Positions 1 through 13,368 of a DNA stretch of 64,000 bases are shown piece by piece. Origin of the DNA: Isoetes taiwanensis. Taxonomy: Eukaryota > Streptophyta > Lycopodiopsida > Isoetales > Isoetaceae. The stretch's first letter is position 1, and each line of letters begins with the position of its first letter. The stretch is from assembly GCA_021234155.1 (NCBI GenBank), contig JAJEKV010000061.1, positions 4,954,653-5,018,652 on the forward strand, given 5' to 3'. Position numbers and translations under genes: made by a program. Below the pieces are notes generated by a model, which saw nothing but the letters and a program-made list of their open reading frames with translations, was not told the DNA's origin and made no database searches.

Positions 1-850
1 TTGAGAAATATACTAAAAAAAATTACACTAGTGTTGGCCTCCAAGACAATGCTTTACAAAAGGTTTGTAGCCATGCCTTACGGAGCAAGACCCGACTCAA
101 TGTATAAAAAGAATTTAATGATGCAACAGGATTGCCAAAATGTGTATGGTGCTTTGTTGATGGGTCCCATATTTTTTATGGAGGAAACCCAAGAAGAGTG
201 ACAAAGGTGATGACTATTACAGTCGACACAAAAGGCACTCATGTCTGCTGCAGGGTATTGTCACACACAGCAGGCTTTTTATAAATGTATGTGTGACAAG
301 AACTGGATCAGTCCATGACTCAAATCAGTTCAAGAAGAGTTCCATTTACAGCAAAATTGCATCCAAACTAATCTTGAACGAACCAGTTGTAACCTTGAGT
401 GGCAGAAAGTTGAAGAAAGGACAACCCACTGAAGACCAAATCCAGGTTAACATTCCTCCACTTTTGCTTGGTGATTCTGCCTATGCTGCCAGACTCTTCC
501 TCTTAAAAGTTTTTCCACAGAATCATGGTCCTTATGGCAAGTTTAATAAACGGATTTGCAGGGGTAGAGTTTGTGTGGAAAATGGGCTCGGGATTGTGAA
601 GGAGAAATTCAGAATTCTAAAACATCTACCCGTGCATGTTGGCAAGGCCTCCAAAATTATACATACTATTTGTGTGCTTTGGAACTTTTGTATTATGGAA
701 GACATGGGATGGGACATGCTGCCTCTCGAAGAAGAGCCTGATCCAGTTTACTACTATGAGACTGAAGCTATGAACATGAGTCTAAAGAAACAAGGAGATC
801 AGATGAGGCATGTCTTATTTGAAAACTTAGATGGTCATGTTCTGCTGTGA
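1..850 (+). pseudogene. PIF/Harbinger-type transposase, C-terminal part, broken
   Basis: Catalytic half of a DDE_4 (PIF/Harbinger, HARBI1-like) transposase entering from the left window edge. From about 209 to the stop at 848-850 one frame is open and shows family landmarks in order: DDYYSR, LLQGIV, GSVHDS (second acidic residue), LLGDSAYA, and RVCVENGLG (last catalytic Glu). Upstream, 1-201 is in another frame, so a frameshift lies near 180-208. The usual first-Asp block (DGSHI-like) is degraded to LLMGPIF. The protein is therefore probably inactive here. The Myb/SANT-like gene at 2157-3308 points towards it, as in Harbinger elements that encode a DNA-binding partner. The left end of the element is outside the window. 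Confidence 0.8.
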
Positions 851-1473
851 TCATTTGATTGTTCTGTCAGCAGACTTTTTTTTCATAAGTTGTTCCTTTT
901 TTTTAACTTCTGAAATGTTATTGATTTCATTTTATCTGGCACTGGAATGAGTCTCAAATACCAATAACACAAGTCGGATAAAGTAAATGAAATTATATTC
1001 AAAATGTTACTGTCATACAACTGAATACAAGTAAAGTGCATACAAATGAAATTGGCCACAAAATACGGGCCTGCTTTATAGAGCCTAAAAAAATTCAGGT
1101 TAAAGTTGAAACATAGTCTTCACCAGTCCCTGAACTAGTGATCTGCAATAACAGACACAACCAGAAAGTGAATACAAAATCTATAAAACATGTAAAATAT
1201 TTAACTATCCATAGCTGTCACAAAATAAAGATCTTCTATTCCTTGAAAAAGTTTACATCCTGAACAAAATATTTTTCTTACAGATACATGCTGCAGGGGA
1301 TGCCAATGGCTTTTCATAGCAGAAATCTTTTCTTTGAAAAAAAAACTCTACAGATTTATAAAAAAGACAAAAAAAAAAAAGGCCCAGTGGAGGTGATCTT
1401 GTTCTGTTCACGCGCACAGCTCACAGGTTTCTGTAATAGTCTTCACTTCATGCATGGCCCATTTCCCTGCATG
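851..1473. other. AT-rich spacer inside the Harbinger-type element
   Basis: Between the transposase stop and the end of the antisense acidic ORF. It contains homopolymer A and T runs and no supported coding frame. It probably holds the convergent 3' untranslated regions of the element's genes; this is inferred from position only. Confidence 0.4.
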
Positions 1474-1958
1474 CTAGATGTAGACACACTCCACATGGGC
1501 CTTTTGCTTCAAAGGGGCTGCTTCTGCCCAAGACAAGACCTCGGCTTCAATGATCACACCCATATCCAGAAAATTCATGACTGCCCGCTGTGAAAGGGAG
1601 CAGTGGATGACCTTGTGAGAAATAACTTCTACTTCATCAACTTCGGCTACGATTGTTGGTGAAGAATCTTGTTCCTCGTCTGCCTGAGGTGGAGGAGGAG
1701 GAGGGGCTGAAAAAGATTCTTCGACTTCATCTGCAATAGGGGAACGAGGAGGAGAAGGGGTCGAAAAAATTGAAGCTGAAGACTCCTCTTCAACTTCTTC
1801 CCTAGAACTCTCTTCCCATGAATCATGGTCGGAGTAGTAGATTGATTCATCCGAAGTCTCGTGCCAGAATACTCCTCTCTGGAGTATTCTTCCGAAGAAG
1901 AAGAGGAAGATGATGAGGTGGGAGGGCTGAGAGAGGAACGAGGTCGCTTGGGGGCCAT
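1474..1958 (-). pseudogene. Frameshifted small acidic/Ser-rich ORF inside the Harbinger-type element
   Basis: The minus-strand ORF starts at an ATG at 1956-1958 with a basic start (MAPKRPRSS), then a serine run and EEYSREEYSG. At about 1870 the coding-like signal moves to another frame (TSDESIYYSDHDSWEESS) and continues through acidic/proline stretches (SPPRSPIADEVEE, APPPPPP). It ends in a roughly 55-residue segment, SHKVIHCSLSQRAVMNFLDM then GVIIEAEVLSWAEAAPLKQK, stopping at TAG 1474-1476. One indel would explain the switch. No known family is recognised. It lies between the transposase and the Myb-like gene on the strand of the latter, so it is probably an accessory gene or a downstream exon of the element. 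Its C-terminal segment loosely resembles the antisense ORF at 22988-23359. Confidence 0.5.
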
Positions 1959-2156
1959 AGCGTGAATTCTAGAGGGTGGAGGGGACGTTTAAATGGGGCA
2001 AACTGATAAGACTGCCATTTAATGCTTTATGCTACGAAATCTACATACCTACATGAACGTACCAATCATTGAATAATAAGACAGTTAACCATTTGAGACA
2101 GTTCTAAAAGAAACAAAAAGTGAAGTATAACAGAATGTATGAAAGTGAACATACCT

Positions 2157-3308
2157 TTATTCTTTGTTTTTGGCTGCCAATTTGGCAATTTCGAGAAGTG
2201 TGTCCTTTGTCATCTGACATATGCTCTGGGTCATTGCTGCCATAGATTCAGCAATCTTCAAAGAATTGGCAGATCGAATTGTCTCCAATTCTCTAACCAA
2301 TTCCATCTTCTTTGCAGATTCTTCCTTCATGAAGTCCAGTTTTTTCACTTCTGTATCTCCAAAAGTGCTTGCCATTTGTGAGATTCCAACAGCAATATCT
2401 TCATCAATCTGCAATCTGGACTTGTTTCTGCCTGTTGGTTTTCCACAAACTCCAGGTTGATTGCATGCTGCAGATCTAGGGGAGGAGGAATCTGTGTTGT
2501 TTCCTGTGGGAGTTCGATTGTTTGGCATTTCATGAACCCTTGGGCTAGCTGAATTGTCAATGTTGACATTAACATTGGGAATCTCTTCAGTACTCTCAAA
2601 AGGGTCATCAAAAGCAGCATCAGAACCAACTGTCTCAAAGAAACTGTCAGAAAAATTAGTGTGCAAATCCGCAACCTCAAAGGCTTCATTCCCAAATTCC
2701 CCATCATCACCAACCCCTGGAATGGGGTTATCAGAAGTCACTCCATATTTGACTTCTTCCATTCTATCAAACCATTGCCAACTCGAAGGTTCTGAACCCG
2801 TTTGACTGGAAGCCTCCTTCTCATCCTTGAATTTTGCCTGTAGCTTATCCCATTTGTTCTTCAATTGCCTGACTTCCACTAATCCATCTACAATTGGATG
2901 CAATTTCACAAGAATTTCTCTCCATTTGGTAACCAGTTTCATTTCATTTAGAAGATTCAGGAAAGTGGAAACACCCTGATCTGTCCATTGGACTGGAGCC
3001 TTCCTATTCTTTGTGTCTATTTGTTTGGGATTTTCTTTTTCTAGAACAACAATAGCCATTGAATTATCGGGCTGATGAGAATCACTCACAGTATTGGGAG
3101 ATGCTTGGATTTCGCTGAGAACTCGTTTGCATCTCCTTTTCTTTGGTGGAGGAGCAGTAACAATAGGCTCGGAATTTGACTCCAAGCTCACGTTCATTGA
3201 AATTTGCCCTGTCATCTTCCGTGTCTTCCTTGGAGCCATTTTTTCAATGCGAGGAGGCACAAAGGGTTTGCTGCTTGATGGCAGAGCAGATCTGGTTGCC
3301 TTAGACAT
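2157..3308 (-). CDS. Myb/SANT-like DNA-binding protein of a Harbinger-type element
   Basis: Uninterrupted 383-residue ORF starting at 3306-3308. The N-terminus is basic (about 1-60, including PPRIEKMAPRKTRKM and PPPKKRRCKR, a likely nuclear signal). Residues about 104-185 form a Myb/SANT-like trihelical domain of the plant transposon-associated type (VQWTDQGVSTFLNLLNEM, then VRQLKNKWDKLQAKFK and SSWQWFDRMEEVKYG). An acidic low-complexity middle follows, and a C-terminal helix with coiled-coil character (about 320-383, KKLDFMKEESAKKMELVREL). In PIF/Harbinger systems such a protein binds the termini and helps import the transposase; that role is from the family. A host trihelix-like gene is the alternative, but proximity to the transposase favours the element. 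Intactness beside a broken transposase is notable. Confidence 0.7.
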   Translation of the reverse strand: MSKATRSALPSSSKPFVPPRIEKMAPRKTRKMTGQISMNVSLESNSEPIVTAPPPKKRRCKRVLSEIQASPNTVSDSHQPDNSMAIVVLEKENPKQIDTKNRKAPVQWTDQGVSTFLNLLNEMKLVTKWREILVKLHPIVDGLVEVRQLKNKWDKLQAKFKDEKEASSQTGSEPSSWQWFDRMEEVKYGVTSDNPIPGVGDDGEFGNEAFEVADLHTNFSDSFFETVGSDAAFDDPFESTEEIPNVNVNIDNSASPRVHEMPNNRTPTGNNTDSSSPRSAACNQPGVCGKPTGRNKSRLQIDEDIAVGISQMASTFGDTEVKKLDFMKEESAKKMELVRELETIRSANSLKIAESMAAMTQSICQMTKDTLLEIAKLAAKNKE

Positions 3309-3615
3309 CCGAGTCTATAGAAATCAAGCTAATCAACCAAGAAACAATACCTGCCGGACTAGAATTCGACAAGAGAACAATGTAAGATCGAATTGAAATG
3401 AATTTACAAGGATCGAATGGGCTGAGAAATACCTGTAGACCGAAAATCAATAGCGCTGATGGAAGAATTAGGGGGGAATTCAAGGAATTGCGCGGTGTTG
3501 AAGACCAAGAAACAGGGGAAAATGGCGCCCCGGGATTTTGACGAGGGAAATTTTTCGGTCATAAAATTCAGGCGACATAATGTTAGAGGGTTATTTAGTT
3601 AGTGGCTAATGGAAA

Positions 3616-3639
3616 CGCCCCTAACGGCTGTTAGGGGCG
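3616..3639. repeat. 9-bp perfect hairpin near the right side of the Harbinger-type element
   Basis: The arms cgcccctaa and ttaggggcg are separated by 6 bases. A second hairpin (ggtgagagt/actctcacc, 3653-3661 with 3673-3681) follows. Both sit between the Myb-like gene promoter side and the (TC)n tract. They may be subterminal or terminal structure of the element. A terminal inverted repeat cannot be confirmed because the left end is outside the window. Confidence 0.5.
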
Positions 3640-3765
3640 AATCATCTCTCGAGGTGAGAGTTAACTTTTTCCACTCTCACCCATCTCTCAGGCATTATTC
3701 TATTATTCTCTCTATTCTCTGCATGTATTCTCTCTCATCTCTCTCTAAGTTCTCTCTGTCTCTCA

Positions 3766-5229
<1,464 letters not shown>

Positions 5230-7870
5230 TGAATTCAATGCTGATGGCTTGAATTGACACCCAAACTAAGCACTCGATTGCTCGAGCTCAATTCAATTTT
5301 CCAGCTCGCGCTATGGCTTCGATCGACATAAAACCCTGCTCCAGCTTCACAATGCATGAGATATTGACAACCGGTTACGAAGAGCATGATGGAAGCTATG
5401 GTTTTAACACGGGCACGAAGAGATACCGATTGAGCCAAGCAGTAGAAGACCTGCAACCTCTAAGAGGGTCTACGCATCCAAGAGGAAGAAGAGGGCACCA
5501 TAGGTCAGTGCTGCAACCACTTCAATGTTGAAAAGGCCGACCAGACGAGGCCATAGAGGAGCAAATGTTGGACATCTTGGAAGAAGTTAGTGAGTTGGAA
5601 TTTTGATTAGAGAGGCATCAAGCTGATCTGGTATACCAGTGTCCACCATTCGAGACTAGCTATATGGTAGAATTACCTATAAGCAATCAAACCATCCACA
5701 AATCTTGAGATTGCTTTCCCGGCTTCAAGAATTTGGAACGCTGGTGAAACTGAAATTCACCAAACTGGTGAGCACATGGATCAACCATGACATGTTGACC
5801 AAACATATGCAATTGGAGATGAGCACATAGGTGCAGTGCTGGCTTCTCATGTTCATGTAACTCAGGTACAAGGCACTGATGTTGGAGGTTCTATAGCAAG
5901 TTTGCAAGTACCCTCCAAGACATGTATGCGGCCATCACAGGCCATGAAGGCAAGGAAGAGAGGTTTTGCTCCAGCTCTGGCGAGGGAGAGTGCACATATC
6001 GAGTGATGGTTTCTGTCAGGCATTGGCAGCAAAAAAGGCTAGAATGACAGAGACCGAAAAGTTGAAATTAGAGCAGCTTGCAGTAGGGAAGATCGAGGCT
6101 GCAAGGAGGAAGGCTGAAAGGGAAGAGGTTGCTAAGAGGGCACAATAGAATAGGGAAGGGAGAAAGAGGAAGAAGAAGGCTGATGCTACTTATGAAGTAA
6201 GCACTCTTAGACTTAGGGAGTTCATGTACCCTAGGAAGATGTCCAGAGTGGTTTTAATTTCTGGTTTCCAAAGGATATTGAATGAGAAAGTGAAGAATAA
6301 AGGGTTACAGGTGAGAAATAGGTTGAGGTTGAGGCTGAGGCTAAGACAAGGGTTGAGCCCAATTAGAGCTGCCATTACTACCCCTGAAACGTCCCCTAGG
6401 AGGGACCAAATGTAGCAACCTGATAATCCTTTAAATAGTCCTCTTGTAGATGGTCACACACAGGCCGAGCAAGATGATGATGATGTTGATGTGCAAGTCA
6501 TATGCAGCCTAGAGAATAGACACATCTGCTGCGGTGATGCTGGGGTGGGGCAGGCAGTAAGCATTGAGTGGTACCTACCTCTAGTTACATCTGTAGTAAA
6601 CTCAATCAGCACATACAAGTCACCAGATGAGAAGGTGGAACTTGTCCGATAAGGAGGCAGCACCCCAGCAACATGCTGAGATCGGCCATGGCAATTCACT
6701 AAGGATGGACACGCAGGGTTGGGTGAATTATGTTGCAATCAATTCAGGACCCCAACATGACTAGGATGTGGCCATAGACAAGGCAAGTATTATAAGGGAG
6801 ATGGTGGAAATTGGGGTGAACCCCGCTATTAGTGCAAAGGGCATGGACGTGGAATTTGCAAATACATGGAGGGCTAAGATATCTCGTGAAACCCAGCCGA
6901 CCCCAAGGTTTGAGGAGGGCACCACATTCATAGCAACATCCACTCCAAATTAGGTATGCTTGTTGTAACATTCTTGCAATCACATATACATTTCATTTGG
7001 CATCTTACCTAACAGCTACTGCCAATAGATATCTGAAGGTCTGATGAAACCTAGAAACATTAAGGCGCTAATAAGTGCCTGCATTGTACATTAGTTATTG
7101 TTTGCAACTTGAATTCAAATGCAATAGTGGTTTTGTTGTGTCTCATCTGTATATAGTGGATTGGAACCTCCTTTATTTGTTTAAGGCTCCATTGCTAGAA
7201 AACAAGTGACATTCACATAACAAAACAAATGACACAAGCAAACAAGGCACACAAAAATATACAAATTTGCAATGGCTAGCTCTTCCTGATTACATAAAAA
7301 TTAGCTGTTACAAAAGAAGCCCTATGGGTTGTTTTCGTTGAGGCACAATGGCCTGCTATATGATATGGGGCACGAGGGCCAATAGATGACAAAAGCCAAA
7401 GGAAGAGAAGGAAGGAATCGTCCAACAATGGCCTAGAAGAGGCTGCAGTCAAGAGCAAACCGGGCTCTAGAAGAGGATAAACACAATCTGGCAGTGTATT
7501 AACTCGGATTCAGACTTCGCTCGTTCAACTTGTGACACAATCTCAGGGGAAACCTCCACGTTAAAAGATGGCCCGACAGCAGTTGTGACCTCGGCCGGGG
7601 TCACCATGTAGTTCCGAATGGGAAAGGAGTTAGGAGTCATAGAAGTAGAGGAGCTTGTAGGCGAAGGACTTGTTCGATGCCTTTTGTTGGGGGAGGGGCT
7701 GCCCCTCCGGCTTGCTCGAGCAACATCCCAAAGGGGACCCCAATCCGAGATAACTAGCTCTTCTCAGATAATCTATGGCTGATACTTCTGGTCTGTTAAC
7801 GCTAGACCTGTATCGGGGACCATTCCTGATGCATGGACCAGAACTGGCCCACGTGACATCTGCCACTTAA
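5230..7870 (+). mobile_element. Degenerate, internally deleted pogo/jerky-like transposon (copy 1)
   Basis: Co-linear but diverged relative of the 18092-24133 transposon. Matches include the 5' block (5240-5420 with 19610-19820), the psq-type helix-turn-helix region (5550-5710 with 19950-20105), the coiled-coil tail (5985-6415 with 21515-21900) and the C-terminal block (6715-6955 with 22220-22445). The minus-strand accessory ORF also matches (7467-7742 with 22988-23300). Most of the DDE catalytic core is deleted: sequence after NPQIL-like codons jumps to the FPASRIWN-like motif near 5725-5745. In-frame stops abound. It retains the empty site for the retrocopy found in copy 2: gaattcaatg is followed directly by the gcttgaatt-like continuation near 5230-5262. 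Terminal repeats were not located. Confidence 0.8.
7467..7742 (-). pseudogene. Antisense accessory ORF of pogo/jerky-like copy 1
   Basis: The minus-strand frame from about 7742 reads WGPLWDVARASRRGSPSPNK, a Ser/Thr/Pro-rich linker, then IRNYMVTPAEVTTAVG, NVEVSPEIVSQVERA and ELIHCQIV, with a stop at 7467-7469. It aligns residue by residue with the intact ORF at 22988-23359 (GPTWDTARSGRRGDPSP; IRNCLVTPAEVTHVVG; HVEVSPEIATQVERA; LIHCQIV). Many codons differ only at third positions. Upstream of 7742 the frame contains stops, so the N-terminus is lost or lies in another exon. No named family is recognised. Confidence 0.6.
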
Positions 7871-10800
7871 ACCCATGTAACTCATGAAAGAAATTTCAAA
7901 TTTTTAATATACCACCACCATTTGATTCTTCACTTGTTTCTTAATGACTCTGAAAATTTCAAGACCAATGGAGTCACCTATACTTTGTGGTCAGATACTA
8001 GAGAATTTGGCAGTTTCTGCAACAGTCCAGAACTGCATTCTTCGATATTTCTAGCATAAAGTGATCTAAACCTTGCAAAAGTTAGAGGTATTTCCTGTTT
8101 ATCATAGAACATATTGAGTTTTATGTTTCCATATTTTCTTGCTATCATCTGACATCGGTGGAAGCCGCCAAACCCTATTTTGATTAAAAAAAAAGTTGCT
8201 TGAGGTTCAAGAATTATTTCTCTCTTCTTATAACAAGTTTTGACTTAATTCTTATGGCCATGAGTTGTTAACTATATGAGCTATAGTCCCATGATTTTTT
8301 GGAGTGTTCCTAAGTCATGATAGCCTCAATATATACTAAAAAAGTCTACTATACAAAATGCTGGACAAAAGTATATGTTAAAATGCTCCAATAACAACCA
8401 TCCCTAATACCACGAGGGTAATAAATGATGCATTCTACTTATATCTACATAGAACATAACTCTTATCAACTTACATATAGTGTTACTAGGGTGTAACCAT
8501 ACAATTTTTGGAATTCAAACATGACGTACAACAACCGGATTAACACATTAGAGCATAAAAAATTGTGCCAACTCCACAATTATAGGTCCAAAACTCCACA
8601 ATGATTATAGTTAGTGATGTTTATTGATGAATTCAAGTGGATGTTGTGAAGTTTAGCCATGACAATATGTAAATAGGCCATATGACATTTCATGTATGCT
8701 TCTTTGGTTCACAGAAAGAGACACTACCTTTCCCCATATAATCCTTTAAAATAGTTGACAATGTGAGAAATGACATATATAGAGATCTCTTATCCTATTG
8801 TTTAAATTCGGTTTTTCCGGGGTTCCGAAAACTTTTTGGATTTTTTTCTAAGATATTTTCCCTAAGGTTTGAAGGGTTTTGGCAGCCGGAAGACATTCCC
8901 GATGTTCCAAAAATTTAGAAAGCATTTTCTACGGTTTTAATGGCTTCGATTTTGGCCGAATATAGGATTTTTTTTAGCTTCCATCTATGCACTGTCCCTC
9001 TGGAAGCATGCATCCCGCCCTCTGGAAACATGCATCACGGCATGGAACCCACCGTCGCTAAGGTTAGGGTTCGTGATATTATGTTCCTGATTTTTATTTA
9101 GAGCCATAGCCTGCGGCATGGTGCATTCAAGCTAATAATCTAGAGGTAGAAGTATAGTCTTATTATGGTGAATATGCATGGATTGTAGATCAGGTTTCTT
9201 GTAGTGCTGACTCCGGCATGGGAGCTTCTGCGCTCTTCCACAACCATGGCCACCGTGATCACATACTCCTTTTAGCCCTCTTGAAAAGGATCTCAGGCTG
9301 CTGTGCGGTGCTGGATATGGAGCAGTGTAGAAATTTGTACATATGAAGGGCCTGGCAACTTCCTGGCCAGCCAAAGAGGTAAATAAATAAGACATTTTCT
9401 TTTGCTTTTTTCTAGCAGTAGTGTCTAATTTAAAGTAATGCTTTAGGGATGCACATGTAGCAAATTTGTAGGATCATTTCTCTACTATGCTTTTCTTCAT
9501 TATGCTGTTAAATTGGTAAATAGAGATGGGTGTAGCCAGCGATGAGCACAAAGGCCTCTGCTCGGGCTCTTTAACACAATATTTATTATAGAAGCCCTTT
9601 TGATTATGGTGGCAATGGAAATGGGATAACTGCTTGACCCTTTTAATACATCTCTAAATGGATGCAAGGGAAGTTCTTTATACATGTGAATGCATCTAAT
9701 GCTTGAGTTGATGTTGTGGATAATGCTCCGGGCAATATAGATCTCTTTATTTTAAACCTATTTGTATGTTCTACAATTATTTTAATTGCACAAGTGAATC
9801 CATGCAGATCTTATTGAAGGAATAAGGCATATCAACGGGTTCCCAGCTCTGATTTTTAAGATTTACCAATATTATTATTTATATGGAGGATCTATATGCA
9901 AGCTCTCTCCGATCAGATAAACTCCATGTTTGCAACAAAAATTGGACAGTGGTATGTGGCAAGGAGCTATGTTGAGATATTCTTGCTGTTTAGTTTTTTC
10001 AAACATCATCAACTATTTGATAATGTAAATAATATCTTTGTTGATTCTCATGCATTGCCATGGCATTGGCTGATTGTCCATTATTAATAGGACATTCTAG
10101 AGTTCTCTTTTATGCTTCCAGTCAATTTACTATGCTTATTATTTAATTTTTTCAGACATCAATTATTTCATAATGCAAATAATATTTTGTTAGTGCATTT
10201 CAGTGAACGTGAACAACCGGAAAAGCAACAATATGGGAAGGCCTAGGTTCAGATGGAGGCATTTCAAAGAATGTCGAACGTTGTTCAATTATTAGGTAAG
10301 AATTACTTATCAAATAGCATGCAGGGCAGTGCAGGGTATTTCACAATTTTATGATTTACTAGAAAACATTATTATATTGATAGCTTCTATTCAATTAATA
10401 GGTCCACATGAACTGCGGCATTCATCTGTCCACATGAAATGTGACATTCATTAAGCAGGTCCACATGAACTGTGTCCATAGAGATAGCTTAGATTCAATT
10501 TCTTAATCCAGCGGAGAATGACTCTCTGCTTCTAAGTCCCTGCTATTACATAGTCTTTATCCCATAGACCTTCTCTTCAGGTGTATGCCACTTACTAAAG
10601 ATGACTCAGATAAAAAAAAATGTTACTACTTTGGTGCAGAATACGCGACTACATAAATCAATGTTTATGTCCTTTCTGTAATAGAATGTTGACTAGAAGA
10701 TATTTGGTTTGCACCCTTCTTTTGTTCTAACTTGATACTAGAATGTTGACCCGACGCTCAAGTTTGCACCTTTTGTTATGAAAGCCCATCTTTCCTTTAT

Positions 10801-12540
10801 TATTGATGACGTAACAACTGACACAACTTCTTTATTTTACTGGAATCAATGGTATATGTTAGCTACTTGCAAGTTCCATGGAGGAACAAGGACGCAGAAA
10901 TAGACAACAAACATTGTAGCATCCTTCTAATGCATGCTTGAATAACAGGTACTCAACGCTGTTGTACATATATTTGCATAATTGCTGGCAAACTGTTCAA
11001 ATGACATACAGAATGTCACCCATGTGATCACGTCAATCAATAATTTGACATTGTGTAGGAATGTCTTATAGTTGTGTCCTTGCTGCATTTCATATATTTT
11101 GTTTCCTTTACTTTTTTGTTTTAATGTACAGGCATGTTGGCTGTTTACGCTGATTTTTCCTTCCTCTTTTCTCTGCTTGTTGCATGTGCACTGTTGTGGT
11201 TGGTTGGCGCAGGTAGAAGCCCCAAATGTTTTCTATTATTGCTATGAATTAATTTATTTTAGAGTACATGTATGCTTAGACAGTTGCTTCGCATCAATAT
11301 AAGTCTTTTATAAATCATATGTCAGCTTGCAGGAAGGTATACCCTATAGTTTTGTGGCAAGGTACAACCCACAAAATAAAAAGTGCAGGATTACCCTCAG
11401 TCTCAATAAGTACAAACTATAAATGCTTAGATAAGTAGTGTGCATATGCACAGATTATCAATCTGAATGTGGTCTGCAATTCATTGATTCTATTATGAAA
11501 CCACTACTTTGCCATGTAGCATTGACTTTGAAACTTCATAACATTGTTGGGCCCATCCTTAGAGGAGTGATATAATATAGATTGTAAAGTGCATGCAAAT
11601 TGGGTTATGTAGCTTGGATCAAACGTATATGGTCCATAGTAACCAGAATTAATAGAGTCATCAGGTATTTTTAGGTGGGCCTTATTGCTGGCATCAATAT
11701 CTTTAGGAAACCATGCTTAGTATATGACGTCAACACATAATGATATAGGTTGCATCATCCTTTCTCTACAACGTCATTTTTGTTGTGGGATGAGAATATT
11801 TTTTCAATTCAATTCATGTATTTCATCATGCGATGGGATATGCCTAGAACGATTGCTAGGATTCACAATCTTTGGACTTTTTGTATAGAGCTACTTGAAT
11901 GACAACCATTACACCTACAAAGCATGCCTTACGTTTTTTTGTCATACATGCAGGTGCAATTACTAGAGCTTATTGTTTGGTCTAATGCTTAGAATTTGAC
12001 CGATGTGCCAAGACATGGCAGTTTACATCCTTTCAGTGACAAGTGACAGGTTCCATCTGGATTATGCATAGCAGAGGATCATGCATAGCAGTATAAAATT
12101 GGACATATTTTAAAAGCTACCATGTAACAAACAAGATGGCAAGAAAACTTGCTTAAAACAAACAATGGTTTGTAAATGATTGCATATCGGAATCGACTAC
12201 TTTAGTTCTGCTCATATCATAGGGATTTGAACATGCGAAGAAGCCTACTTATCCAAAATTCATATTATTATGGCTTTCTAAATAGTTCTATTCCACTTTT
12301 GAGGCAGTGTCATGCAATTTCTCAGACTAGCTAGCTATGTTGTGCTATGTTGTGTATCAAAAGCTATTTGTTCATCTTTTAAGCTAATACTTGCACTAGA
12401 CACAAACATTACTTGCGTTGCTAGGAAACTTGCATTGTCCTATTTTTCATATAGAAAAGTTTACACAAAAATAGTGATCTTTAATCGTTTGGCTGTTGAA
12501 AAATGGACATTGGAAGTAATATTTTACGAATCAAAACATA
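7871..12540. other. Gene-free AT-rich stretch
   Basis: Only short scattered open frames without family motifs. There are three near-repeats of the phrase tccacatgaa between about 10402 and 10471. I saw no LTRs, TIRs or RNA genes. It may contain decayed repeats too diverged to recognise by eye. Confidence 0.5.
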
Positions 12541-12542
12541 AA

Positions 12543-12645
12543 AGATAAAAGTGATGTTTATAGAAGGCTTTAAAGCATGTTGTAGGAAAATAAGAGATAG
12601 AAGTGATGCTTATAGACGACTTTAAAGCATTTTGTAGGAATATGC
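12543..12645. repeat. Two-copy direct tandem repeat of about 58 bp
   Basis: Both copies contain agtgatg-ttatagaaggctttaaagca-like sequence ending in ttgtaggaa. Copy 1 starts near 12543 and copy 2 near 12601, with a handful of substitutions. No coding function is visible. Confidence 0.75.
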
Positions 12646-12854
12646 ATCCAACACTTTTCATATCTAAAATTGAGATTGATGAGTTAACACGTAAATGTAT
12701 ACAAAGTTTAGTACAAACAATTGCATTCTACATTCACTATGGTCCAGACGGATTTCGTCTGCATGTGTTCATTGTTTTAATATCTAGGGACGATGCCATA
12801 AAGATTGCAGAGGGGTATTACATCCCATTTATACCAGGGAGATGCAACCCGGAG

Positions 12855-13368
12855 TAGTCCCGATGGGTGATGCCATGGGATTGCGTATCCGAGAAGGTTA
12901 GAGTCATGCCACAGCTTGATCTAGCCCATCTGCAAAGTATGCACAGGAGGGGCGGATGGAGTGGTCAACCCTAGCCATTGTCTTATGCCAGCCTCACCAT
13001 TGTTATGACTCGGTCTGCTCTATCTTGAGACCTATCCAGTCAGTCGACTACCCTATGTGTCAGAGCCACGGGTAGGAGCTCTCATGTTTTATGGTATATG
13101 ATTATGTTCTTTGCATCTATGGATGTGCAGTCGAGCTACCCTCGAGGTAGCTTATTGTATTGTATTGCTAGTTCTGACGTGTTTATGCTTCCGTTGTGAT
13201 AGAAGCCCATAGGGGAATGGCGCGCAAGACACCTTCGTGTCCCCTTCCTGCACTACGGAGATCCCAGAGTGCGGGATAGACGGAGGGCCTGTGCGGTTGT
13301 TGAGCCGGACGGGGGATTTCCTGCAGAGTGTACGGTCGGGCACCGTATGTTTAGCAGGGAGCGTCACA
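12855..13368 (+). mobile_element. LTR fragment, same lineage as the 50861 LTR element
   Basis: Resembles the right half of the LTR at 50861-52539. Shared blocks include ggcggatggagtggtcaa, gactcggtctgct with cttgag(g/a)cc, the gcgaa/gcgca...ccttcgtgtcc block, and the terminal end ggagcgtcaca. The final CGTCACA is the inverse of the TGTGACG that opens the 50861 LTR, which supports 13368 as a genuine LTR end. The left part is missing or unrecognisable. Whether it is a solo LTR or a truncated element cannot be decided because no internal sequence is visible on either side. Confidence 0.65.
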
